Positions 8,665 to 16,403 of a stretch of 64,000 nucleotides of DNA are shown here, piece by piece. The translations under genes were made by a program, and so were the position numbers. Position 1 is the stretch's first letter. Every line of letters starts with the position of its first letter. The notes beneath the pieces were generated by a model. That model worked only from the letters and a program-made list of their open reading frames with translations. It ran no database searches and had not been told where the DNA came from. This DNA comes from Geomonas propionica (GTDB taxonomy: Bacteria; Desulfobacterota; Desulfuromonadia; Geobacterales; Geobacteraceae), in contig NZ_JAEMHK010000002.1 of NCBI RefSeq assembly GCF_016458235.1, positions 186,001 through 250,000 on the forward strand, read 5' to 3'.

Positions 8665-11145
8665 ATGGCTAGCTTAGTTACTTCTTTGTGCACTAAAAGC
8701 TTGAGAAGAGTTTCGCTATTGCTTTTGACTGTACTTCTCTTTGTTGTACCGGCTACTTCGTGGGGCGCTCCTTTCTCCAAGTACTTTAATTTCGTCCAGC
8801 CTGATCATGAAACAATAGTCCTTTGGGGAGAAGGTGATGATTTCCATGCGATCTTTGAAACTACCGAGGGTTATGCCGTGGTTTTCGACAACAAAAAAGG
8901 CGCGTATTTTTATGCGACCCGCTCCGAAGACGGTAAACAGCTCGTTTCCACCGGGGTACTCGCACACAAGCAGGCTCCTGCCAACCTGGTCCGCCACATC
9001 CGTCTCGACCCGGAAGCTGCTTCTGCAGCCGCGCAAGCCCGTCGCAGGCAGTGGGAAACAGAGACCGGCCTGTCCGCTCGCTGGGCATTGCTGAAGTCCC
9101 AGAATTTACATCCTGCCGCCTCCGTTACTACATCTGGAGCCCAGACATCGCCACCAGCCACCAGCACCGTAGGTACTAAAATTGGGTTGACTCTGCTAAT
9201 CGATTTTCCGGATGTGCCCGCTACCATAGGCGCGACGGAAATTAGCAGTTTCCTCAACGGCGCCTCATATGCCGGCTATGAAAACAACGGCTCCGTTCGA
9301 CAGTATTTTGGTGATGTTTCCGGAGGACGTCTTGACTATTCCAATGTGGTAACCATGTACGTTCGAATGACGAAGCCTAAAACCTATTATGACAATACAT
9401 CTCGTGATTGCGGGGCTCAGGGGCGCCTTCTGATCAATGACGCATTGGCAATCTTGAAGGCAAGAAGCGATTACGCGAGTGACATCTTGCCAACATTCAA
9501 TACCCTGACGACCGACGGGGCAGGAGACGTTGTAGCGTTCAATGTTTATTTTGCCGGTTCAGACAGCGGTGTGTGGAGTTACGGGCTTTGGCCCCACTCA
9601 TGGGTGCTGGCAACCGGAATTCCGTTGGGAAATGGGAAATCAGTTTACAGTTACCAGGTAACCAACGTGGGCGAAACCTTGGAACTTGGAACGTTCTGCC
9701 ACGAAAATGGTCATATGCTCTGCGGGTTCCCCGACCTGTACGACTACGGCTATGATTCCGTTGGCGGTGCCGGCGACTTCAGCCTGATGGGTTACGGCGG
9801 GAGCGGTAAAAATCCTGTTGAAGTCGACGCTTACCTCAAAACCGCAGCGGGGTGGGCCACGATAACAAATTTGGATAGTTCATCAAACCTTGTGGGAACG
9901 CTTCTGTCTGCCCCTACCGTTGGCAGCGATAGTTTCTACCGCTTCAGCCGGCCGGGGGTAGCGACTGAGTATTTCCTGCTCGAAAACCGTCAAAAGGTGG
10001 GGCGGGACGCAGGACTTCCCGCTGCAGGTGTCGCTGTCTGGCATGTGGATGAACTAGGAGAACGTGACAATCAAAGCCTTACTCCGAACCAGTCCCATCA
10101 TAATTACGAACTCACCCTGGTTCAGGCGGACAACCTTTGGCATTTCGAAAATTATGTTAACCCCGGTGACGCTCGCGATTTGTATTACCTTGGCAACGGC
10201 GCAGCCGCTTACACCAACACCATTGATGAATTCAGCGCTCCCAATACGAATTGGTGGGACGGTTCAACGTCGGGGATGAAACTGAGTAGCTTTGGTGCAC
10301 CAGGAACGACCATGACCTTCAACATCGGGGTCGTCAGCTCCAAGGATTTTGTGATAACCGCTACGCCAAATGTGCTGACGGCGTCACAGGGTGAGGGTGC
10401 TTCCACAAGCATCACCGTTATTGCGAACGGGGGATTTAGTTCTGACGTTGCCCTCTCCGTGTCGGGTGTCCCCGAAGGAGTAACCGCTCTGTTGGATAAA
10501 GAGACTATTACAGCCGGGGCGGGCACTGCAGCGCTTGCAATCACCATCGGGCAAACAGCACCGGTGGGAACTTACACGCTGAAGGTAACGGGAGGCAGTG
10601 GCGCGTTAACGCATGATGCATCCATTATCTTAACGATCACCCCATCTCCCACCTACGCAGTGAGTGGGACTGTGAAGTATGGAAGTGAAAGAGGTACGCC
10701 GATTGCTGGAGCTGAAGTTGCCATTGGCGAGAAGATTACGTCCACCGACCGAAAGGGAAAGTTTTTGATCACCGGGGTTCAGGTCGGCACATACCCCCTT
10801 TCCATCAGCAAGACTGGATTTTATAGTTACACCGATAGCTCGTTCAATGTCGGTTCCGATCAACGAAGCCTGATCTTCTACCTCACGCCGATACCAACTT
10901 ACTCAATTAGCGGCACCGTCAGGGCTGGAAGTGCGACCGGCCCCGTTCTGGCGGGAGCAACGGTATCCATAGCCGGCAAGTCCAGTATTACTGGAAAGAA
11001 AGGGACCTTCGCGGTAACCGGGATTCTGGCGGGAAGCTACCCCCTGACTGTCAGCAAAAGCGGCTACAACTCGTTTACGGATCCAGCATTCGTCGTAGAG
11101 TCTAGCCAGAGCGGATTGAACCTTTTTCTGTTGCCTCAACCTTAA
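8665..11145 (+). CDS. Secreted M6-family (immune inhibitor A-like) metalloprotease with C-terminal carrier domains
   Basis: An 826-residue exported zinc protease. Residues 1-34 form a signal peptide (basic start, then LLLLTVLLFVVPATSWG). The zinc motif HENGH is at 346-350 in CHENGHMLCGFPDLYDYG, and GDFSLMGYGG follows as the M6 Met-turn region. After the catalytic domain come a beta-sandwich (about 555-660) and two similar carboxypeptidase-regulatory-like repeats (about 665-740 and 745-825), each with SGTV, GTFAVTG or GKFLITG, and SYPLTVSK-type segments. A GGGGGG ribosome site precedes the ATG and a sigma-54 promoter lies upstream. The substrate is unknown. Confidence 0.9.
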   Translation: MASLVTSLCTKSLRRVSLLLLTVLLFVVPATSWGAPFSKYFNFVQPDHETIVLWGEGDDFHAIFETTEGYAVVFDNKKGAYFYATRSEDGKQLVSTGVLAHKQAPANLVRHIRLDPEAASAAAQARRRQWETETGLSARWALLKSQNLHPAASVTTSGAQTSPPATSTVGTKIGLTLLIDFPDVPATIGATEISSFLNGASYAGYENNGSVRQYFGDVSGGRLDYSNVVTMYVRMTKPKTYYDNTSRDCGAQGRLLINDALAILKARSDYASDILPTFNTLTTDGAGDVVAFNVYFAGSDSGVWSYGLWPHSWVLATGIPLGNGKSVYSYQVTNVGETLELGTFCHENGHMLCGFPDLYDYGYDSVGGAGDFSLMGYGGSGKNPVEVDAYLKTAAGWATITNLDSSSNLVGTLLSAPTVGSDSFYRFSRPGVATEYFLLENRQKVGRDAGLPAAGVAVWHVDELGERDNQSLTPNQSHHNYELTLVQADNLWHFENYVNPGDARDLYYLGNGAAAYTNTIDEFSAPNTNWWDGSTSGMKLSSFGAPGTTMTFNIGVVSSKDFVITATPNVLTASQGEGASTSITVIANGGFSSDVALSVSGVPEGVTALLDKETITAGAGTAALAITIGQTAPVGTYTLKVTGGSGALTHDASIILTITPSPTYAVSGTVKYGSERGTPIAGAEVAIGEKITSTDRKGKFLITGVQVGTYPLSISKTGFYSYTDSSFNVGSDQRSLIFYLTPIPTYSISGTVRAGSATGPVLAGATVSIAGKSSITGKKGTFAVTGILAGSYPLTVSKSGYNSFTDPAFVVESSQSGLNLFLLPQP

Positions 11146-11304
11146 GCGACGGACTATTAATTAAGCTAGAAGGCTCCAGGCAGTACGAAAATTGCAAACG
11201 GGAGCCTCCAGAAAATGGGATCTAACCGGTAATGGCCATTTACACAAAGGATTTTACAGGCCCCAGCCGCTGACTACAAAACCTTTGAAAAAGGGGGGGG
11301 GTTA

Positions 11305-11693
11305 ACGGGTGCATCGTTAGGAGTCGCGGGTACATCGTTAGCAGTCGCGGGTCCTTAGTTAGCGGTCGCGGGTCCTTAGTTAGCAGTCGCGGGTCCTTAG
11401 TTAGCGGTCGCGGGTGCATCGTTAGCAGTCGCGGGTGCATCGTTAGCAGTCGCGGGTGCTTAGTTAGCAGTCGCGGGTCCTTAGTTAGCAGTCGCGGGTA
11501 CATCGTTAGTAGTCGCGGGTGCATAGTTAGGGGTCGCGGGTACATCGTTAGTAGTCGCGGGTGCATAGTTAGTAGTCGCGGGTGCATAGTTAGGGGTCGC
11601 GGGTGCATCGTTAGTAGTCGCGGGTGCATCGTTAGCGGTCGCGGGTGCATCGTTAGCGGTCGCGGGTGCATCGTTAGCGGTCGCGGGTGCATC
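11305..11693. repeat. 21-bp minisatellite, 18 full copies plus a partial
   Basis: Consensus unit GCGGGTGCATCGTTAGCAGTC on the plus strand, repeated without gaps 18 times from 11305 to 11682 plus 11 bases. Units vary at positions 7, 9, 11, 17 and 18 only. Because 21 is a multiple of three, frames stay open across the whole array on both strands (heptapeptides such as NDAPATA or MHPRPLT on minus), but none has a ribosome site, and stops appear in other frames. It fills most of the 745-bp gap between the metalloprotease and the next gene. I take it as non-coding. Confidence 0.9.
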
Positions 11694-11770
11694 CGTGGTG
11701 AACGTCGCAACGCATTTTCCGGTCCCGGGCGGACGGATAATTATTGGATGCGGGTACAAGGAATAAGGTG

Positions 11771-11801
11771 CGGGAGGCATGTAGCTTCCCGTTCTTTTTT
11801 T
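11771..11801 (+). terminator. Rho-independent terminator, plus strand
   Basis: Stem CGGGAGGC with GCTTCCCG (one G-U pair), loop ATGTA, followed by TTCTTTTTTT. This is the best intrinsic terminator in the window. The only upstream plus-strand gene is the metalloprotease ending at 11145, so its transcript may run through the minisatellite to this point. Confidence 0.7.
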
Positions 11802-11851
11802 GCAGCGCAAATGATGAAATTAAGATGAGCGGTACAGCAGGTGGGAAGGAA

Positions 11852-11879
11852 CGGGAGGGTGCCATGCGGCACCCTCCCG
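11852..11879 (-). terminator. Strong hairpin downstream of the 218-residue gene
   Basis: A perfect 12-bp stem, CGGGAGGGTGCC with GGCACCCTCCCG, around a four-base loop. It begins 12 bp beyond the stop codon of the minus-strand gene at 11892. On the minus strand it is followed by TTCCTTCC, a weak T-rich tract. Confidence 0.65.
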
Positions 11880-11891
11880 GGAAAGGCGGGA

Positions 11892-12548
11892 TCAGGTAAT
11901 CAGGACGCTGGTGATCGAGGACCAAGGACCGGGGCCGTCAGGACCATGGTGCCTCATCCGGAAGAAGGTGTTGCCAGTGTTCAGGTTCTCCAGGACCATG
12001 TTCTTGGCATCCGGGAACATCGACTTGTGGAACCAGTCCGTTTCTACAGCTGGGTCTTTCGTGTTGATGTGAATCTCGTGGTTGTAGGCACCCGGCGCCG
12101 AACTCGCGCTGGCCACCGCTTTTCTCGGTTCCCCAGTGTTGGTCACCATGAAATCCAGTGGCGAGGTCAAGGGCAACCTGGTCCTGCGGTGATTTCTGCG
12201 TTCCTGGGCGATGCTGAATCCAGTGGTGTACAGGGCATCGGGATTGCGTGTCGACAATGCTTCCAGGAAGGAGGCCATCTCGTCGAGGATCAAGATAAGT
12301 TCCTCCATAAGTTTGTCCCGTTCCCTGATCAGAATCCTGTCGCCATTGCTGGCCAGGCGGTAGGCGGTTTCCAGTGCCGTCACCTTTTCAGCATGCTGTT
12401 GCCGCAGGGCAAGGCTCGCCCCCCAGGCGGAATCAGGGTAGTTCAGGTTGTTCGTTAGGGAGTGCCTCACGTTCAGGTTGAATGAAAGGAAATCTTTCGG
12501 GCCACCTCGTCGAAAGTCCCGCTTTATCCTGCGCTGCAGCTTGCCCAT
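11892..12548 (-). CDS. Hypothetical protein, 218 residues
   Basis: No family recognised. The N-terminus is strongly basic (MGKLQRRIKRDFRRGG), with no signal peptide or membrane segment. Residues about 45-105 are predicted helical (LRQQHAEKVTALETAY, then MEELILILDEMASFLEAL), and the C-terminal half looks like a beta-rich, Ig/fibronectin-like fold ending NTFFRMRHHGPDGPGPWSSI, as often seen in predicted structural or binding proteins. The ATG has an AAGGAGG site. It stands alone with a good terminator hairpin behind it. Confidence 0.6.
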   Translation of the reverse strand: MGKLQRRIKRDFRRGGPKDFLSFNLNVRHSLTNNLNYPDSAWGASLALRQQHAEKVTALETAYRLASNGDRILIRERDKLMEELILILDEMASFLEALSTRNPDALYTTGFSIAQERRNHRRTRLPLTSPLDFMVTNTGEPRKAVASASSAPGAYNHEIHINTKDPAVETDWFHKSMFPDAKNMVLENLNTGNTFFRMRHHGPDGPGPWSSITSVLIT

Positions 12549-12754
12549 TGTTGCCTCCTTTGCCCAGGTGCGTTGGTTACACGCGAAAAATTAGACTGCG
12601 CTAACAGGCTAAAGAATATAAAGCACCAATGCAGATGTCAAGCTGCGGGCGCAGGTGCATGCCTTCATGCGGAGGTGAAGAAGGTGACGCGTGATGTCTG
12701 GAACAGTGGCATTAGTTCTTGAAATCGTTCGCACTTCTTGCCAATATGGCACCG

Positions 12755-13081
12755 CTATTCCGCCAGAGGAGGAGCCCACTGCAGCTTCGGTTTGGATTTT
12801 CCTGTGCCGGACTGTGGCTCCTCCTGGGGTACTCGATCAGCAATTGGCTGTTTCCCCAGCAGCAACTGCTTCACTTTTTCGGAAAGCGGAACGGAGGTCT
12901 CCCCTACCGCGATGTCCCGGATATCCTTGGCTGGTCCGGACAGCGCGACGTTCTGCACCTCGCCGGAGGCGTACCTGATGACGAGGGTGTCGGCTAGCGC
13001 CGTCCCGCTAAAAGCGAGACAGATGGCCGCCGCGGTAAAAGAGTTCCGTTTGCAGTTCACGCTGATTCTTTTTGGGGTCAT
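12755..13081 (-). CDS. Small secreted hypothetical protein
   Basis: A 108-residue protein with a signal peptide (basic MTPKRISVNCKRNSF, then AAAICLAFSGTALA with probable cleavage after ALA). The mature part begins with a short beta-like segment (DTLVIRYASGEVQNVAL) and ends in a Gln/Pro/Lys-rich tail. The ATG at 13081 has a GAAGGAG-type site; the open frame extends 15 codons upstream. It is divergent from the thioesterase at 13171. The function is unknown. Confidence 0.6.
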   Translation of the reverse strand: MTPKRISVNCKRNSFTAAAICLAFSGTALADTLVIRYASGEVQNVALSGPAKDIRDIAVGETSVPLSEKVKQLLLGKQPIADRVPQEEPQSGTGKSKPKLQWAPPLAE

Positions 13082-13170
13082 GCTCCACTCCTTCACTTTG
13101 GATTCCCTCACCCCGCCGCTCTCCATAACAACAAGGGATACAGGGCTTAGGCTATTAACGAGGACACCAC

Positions 13171-13611
13171 ATGTACAACTACGACGAGCAAATGACCGGT
13201 TTCACCTCCCCCTTCCAGCTCCCCGGCTGGATCGCCTGCGCTCCCTTCGAGGAGTACCTGGGGATGGTGATCGAGGAGGCCGAGGCGGGGCGCGCGGTAC
13301 TCAGCATGCCCTTTAAACTGAAACTGGCGCAGGGGGTGGGCCTGATGCACGGGGGAGCGATCACCTCTCTCGCGGACACCGCGGTGGCGATGGCGATCAA
13401 GAGCATTCTCCCTGAGGGATCCGACTTCGTCACCGTGGATCTGCACCTGAAGTTCTTCGCCGCGGTGCGCGAGGGGACGGTGCGCGCGGTGGCGCGCGCC
13501 ATACCCAAGGATGAACGCAAGATCGTGGGTGAGGCGGAGATCTTCAACGGCGAGACTAAGGTGGCGGAATTTTCTGCCTTCTTCATTGTTAAGAGGAAGG
13601 GGGGCGTTTAG
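13171..13611 (+). CDS. PaaI-type hotdog-fold thioesterase
   Basis: A 146-residue hotdog-fold protein. The PaaI/YbgC-like signature is GLMHGGAITSLADTAVAMAI near residues 50-70, with HGG preceding the central helix, followed by beta strands DFVTVDLHLKFFAAVREG and VVGEAEIFNGETKVAEFSAFF. These enzymes hydrolyse acyl-CoA or aryl-CoA thioesters in the cytosol; the substrate cannot be read here. A GAGGAC site precedes the ATG. It is convergent with the coiled-coil gene, with a dispersed repeat between them. Confidence 0.88.
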   Translation: MYNYDEQMTGFTSPFQLPGWIACAPFEEYLGMVIEEAEAGRAVLSMPFKLKLAQGVGLMHGGAITSLADTAVAMAIKSILPEGSDFVTVDLHLKFFAAVREGTVRAVARAIPKDERKIVGEAEIFNGETKVAEFSAFFIVKRKGGV

Positions 13612-13633
13612 GGGCGGCGGTTTTGAACAAGAA

Positions 13634-13680
13634 GCAAATCCCCCCCGTCCCCCCTTCGCAAAGGGGGGAACCCTTGGGCA
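13634..13680. repeat. C/G-rich dispersed palindromic repeat, copy 3 (inverted)
   Basis: GCAAAT, a C-run, GTCCCCCCTTCGCAAAGGGGGGAA, CCCTTGGGCA. This is the reverse orientation of the copies at 1-40 and 2381-2419, with an added CTTGGGCA end that is shared with the copies near 36411 and 36501. It lies between two convergent genes. Confidence 0.8.
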
Positions 13681-13715
13681 AATCCACCTGCCCTGGCAAT
13701 GGAGAAACGACTCAT

Positions 13716-16322
13716 TTACTGCGAGTACTCTTTCCAGACAAAGCCCGTTTCGGCGTTGAACTTCGTGATGCCTTCGCTGTCCTGCATGCTGCCGGTAAAG
13801 GCCTCGTCTTCCTCCCAAAGGATGCCGTCCGGCATGAGCACCCGGGCCACCACAGCCTTGCCGGCTACGGTCTTGGCCCCGAGCTGCTTGGTCTTGCCCC
13901 CCTTGTTCAACTCGAAGATCTTAAGCGTGAACTTCATCGCCGCCGGCTCTTTACCTTCATTTTCGGCGGTGAAGGTGTAGATCCCCTCCCCCGTCTTCTC
14001 GATTACCGCTTCCTTGGTCTTCTCCTGGGTTTTGACAACGACTGGCGACATCTTCTGCTCGCGCCTGGCCTCGCTGCGGGTCATCGCCCTTCCCCTTCTG
14101 GATTTCGGGTACTCCTTGAAGGTTACGTTCACCTTGACGTCGCCAGTTCCGGCGACAATGAGTTTCAAGTCGCCGTGCATGGAGGGAATGACGATGCCCT
14201 TCTCCTCCGGCGGCTTCTCGGAAGGCTTCGGCCCCACCGTTTCTTTTTTCACCGGCTCGGCGGGCTTTACCGGTGCCGACAACTGGGCGGCGGCCATGGC
14301 GGCAGCGCGACGGCCCTGCTCCGCCTTTTCGGCGGCCAGACGCTCCCGCGCCATCTGTTCCGCCTGGGCCCGCAGCGCCGCCAGGCGCTCCGCCTCGCCC
14401 CTCTTGCGCTCCAGCAGTTCCTGATCCTGCCTCTTCTTCTCGGCTGCCGCCAGACGTGCCAGTTCCGCCCTCTGGGCCACAGCCTGCGCCTTCTCCTGCG
14501 CCAGCTTTTCCTGCTGTGCCCTCAGGGCGGCCAACCGCTCCTGCTCCGCCTTTTTCTTATCCTGCGATACCTGTTCGGCGAGCCTCTTTTTCTCCGCGGC
14601 CGCCTGGCGTTGCTGTTCCGCCTTCTCGGCTGCCAAACGTTGACGCTCCCGCGCCTGCCGCTCCGCCTCGGCGCGCTGAGCAGCCTTACGCTCCTGCTCG
14701 GTCTTTTTCTTTTCCTCCGCCAGACGCTGCTTCTCCGCAGCGGCCAAGCGCCGCTGATCCGCCCTCCTGGCTTCCAGTTGCTCGCGCTCGCGCGCCTGCC
14801 GCTCCGCTTCGGCACGCTGTGCGGCCTTGCGCTCCCGCTCGGCCTTGCGCTTTTCCTGCATGGCCTGCTCGGCCAGCCGCTTTTTCTCTGCCGCAGCCTG
14901 ACGCCGCTGTTCAGCCTTCTCGGCTTCCAGTTGCTCGCGCTCGCGCGCCTGCCGCTCGGCCTCGGCGCGGTCTGCGGTCTTACGCTCTCGGTCAGCCTTG
15001 CGCTTTTCCTGCAACGCCTGCTCGGCAAGACGTTTTTTCTCCGCAGCGGCCTCACGCCGTTGTTCGGCCTGTTCCGCTTCCTGTTGCGCCCGCTCCTGCG
15101 CCTTCCTTTGCGACTCGGCACGCTGGGCGGCCTTGCGCTCCTGTTCGGCCTTACGTTTTTCCTGTAACGCCAGCTCGGCAAGCCGCTTTCGCTCGGCCGC
15201 AGCTTCGCGCTCCTGCCGGGCCTTTTCCGCCGCAAGTTGATCCCGCTCGCGGGCGAGCTCTTCGACTCGAGCGCGCTCCGCCGCTACCCGTTCCCTTTCG
15301 GCTTCCCGCTGTTCCTGCTCTTCCGCTTGGGCCTTGGCGACGGCCACGCGGCGTTCCTGTTCCGCCTTCTCGGCGGCGGCTCGCTCCCGTTCCCGGACCT
15401 GCCGTTCCTGCCGCGCCCGTTCGGCCGCGCGTTGCTGGAGTTCCGCCTGCTTTTTCTCCTGTAATTCCTTTGCGGCCCGTTTCGCCTCGGCGGCCCGCCG
15501 CCCCTGCTCCGCTTTCTCGGCTGCGGCCCGTTCCCGCTCGAGGGCTAGTTTTTCCTGCCGCGCCGCCTCGGCGGCCTTACGCTCCAGCACTGCCTGCTCG
15601 CGGGCAACCTTCTCCTGCTCCGCTTTCACCTTGGCGGCTTCGGCGGCCTTGCGTTCGGCCTCTTTTCTCTCGGTCGCCTTACGCTCGGCCTCTTTTCTTT
15701 CCGCCGCCTTGCGTTGTCGCTGTGCCTCTGCCTCAGCCTGGCGCTCCATTTCAGCCTGAGCTACAGCGAGACGCTTGCGCTCGGCCTCCTCGCGGCCCCT
15801 GGCCTCCTCGGCCGGGTCGGGTTGAGGGGGAGTCTCCGGCTCCTCCACCTCGACCTCCTCATCCTCTTCCTGGTCGGCCTTGGACTTTGGCGCCAATACC
15901 GGGGTCTTCCTCGGAGGAGGCACCGGTTTTCTCGGCTGGGCGGCAGCCACTTTGGTGGCGACCATCTGCATGGCAGGCTCGTGGTCGGCCGCTTGGGCGA
16001 CAGGTTCCTCGGGGATGTTTTCCGGCTGGGAAACAGCGGGTGCGGGAGGAGTTGCAGTTGGGGCACCGGTGGAGAGTGCAGCGGCGGGTGCAGCCGGCGG
16101 TGCTGCGCTGACCTGGTCCGGGGTGGCGCTGACGGCCATGGGGACGGACGAAGGGGTGACCCATAGGATGTCGAACTTCGCTGCGACGCCGGTTTGCGGG
16201 TAGTAGAGCGCGGTCGAGGAGAGCACGAAAAGCAGCAGGGCATGGACCACCACCGAGCCCAAGCTGGCCCAGATGATTCCGAGCCGGTCCACTTTTCTGT
16301 TCAACCACACGTAATCGTCCAT
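13716..16322 (-). CDS. TolA/TonB-like protein with a very long charged coiled coil
   Basis: An 868-residue protein. Residues about 17-39 form one membrane anchor (IIWASLGSVVVHALLLFVL), as in TonB/TolA. A Pro/Ala-rich stretch follows (about 55-180), then roughly 460 residues (about 185-645) made almost only of Glu, Arg, Lys, Ala and Gln, with repeated AERQAREREQLEAEKAEQRR-like units; this should form a long helix or coiled coil across the periplasm. The C-terminal 170 residues are a separate globular domain (starting near GIVIPSMHGDLKLIVAG). Envelope tethering or energy transduction is inferred. The domain is not a clear TonB_C. Confidence 0.75.
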   Translation of the reverse strand: MDDYVWLNRKVDRLGIIWASLGSVVVHALLLFVLSSTALYYPQTGVAAKFDILWVTPSSVPMAVSATPDQVSAAPPAAPAAALSTGAPTATPPAPAVSQPENIPEEPVAQAADHEPAMQMVATKVAAAQPRKPVPPPRKTPVLAPKSKADQEEDEEVEVEEPETPPQPDPAEEARGREEAERKRLAVAQAEMERQAEAEAQRQRKAAERKEAERKATERKEAERKAAEAAKVKAEQEKVAREQAVLERKAAEAARQEKLALERERAAAEKAEQGRRAAEAKRAAKELQEKKQAELQQRAAERARQERQVRERERAAAEKAEQERRVAVAKAQAEEQEQREAERERVAAERARVEELARERDQLAAEKARQEREAAAERKRLAELALQEKRKAEQERKAAQRAESQRKAQERAQQEAEQAEQRREAAAEKKRLAEQALQEKRKADRERKTADRAEAERQAREREQLEAEKAEQRRQAAAEKKRLAEQAMQEKRKAERERKAAQRAEAERQAREREQLEARRADQRRLAAAEKQRLAEEKKKTEQERKAAQRAEAERQARERQRLAAEKAEQQRQAAAEKKRLAEQVSQDKKKAEQERLAALRAQQEKLAQEKAQAVAQRAELARLAAAEKKRQDQELLERKRGEAERLAALRAQAEQMARERLAAEKAEQGRRAAAMAAAQLSAPVKPAEPVKKETVGPKPSEKPPEEKGIVIPSMHGDLKLIVAGTGDVKVNVTFKEYPKSRRGRAMTRSEARREQKMSPVVVKTQEKTKEAVIEKTGEGIYTFTAENEGKEPAAMKFTLKIFELNKGGKTKQLGAKTVAGKAVVARVLMPDGILWEEDEAFTGSMQDSEGITKFNAETGFVWKEYSQ

Positions 16323-16403
16323 AGGATCCGTCTACTCCACCTGATGGCCGCGCCTTACTGGCAGCGGTGTTCGGGCCCGTAATGGTGACGCCTGCAGTTC
16401 CGC

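Noticed and set aside
11305-11693. CRISPR array
   Set aside because: The 21-bp units are adjacent without spacers and there are no cas genes.
11240-11710. A 156-codon frame encoding repeated MHPRPLT heptapeptides
   Set aside because: It is produced by the 21-bp minisatellite; no ribosome site, no unique domain, and frames on both strands are open for the same reason.
13623-15167. A 514-codon Leu/Arg/Phe-rich open frame on the plus strand
   Set aside because: Same antisense effect of the coiled-coil codons; composition is not protein-like and it starts within a dispersed repeat.
14273-16111. A 612-codon open frame on the plus strand across the coiled-coil gene
   Set aside because: It is the antisense of low-complexity charged repeats, encodes Pro/Ala/Arg-rich nonsense, has no ribosome site and competes with a well-formed minus-strand gene.
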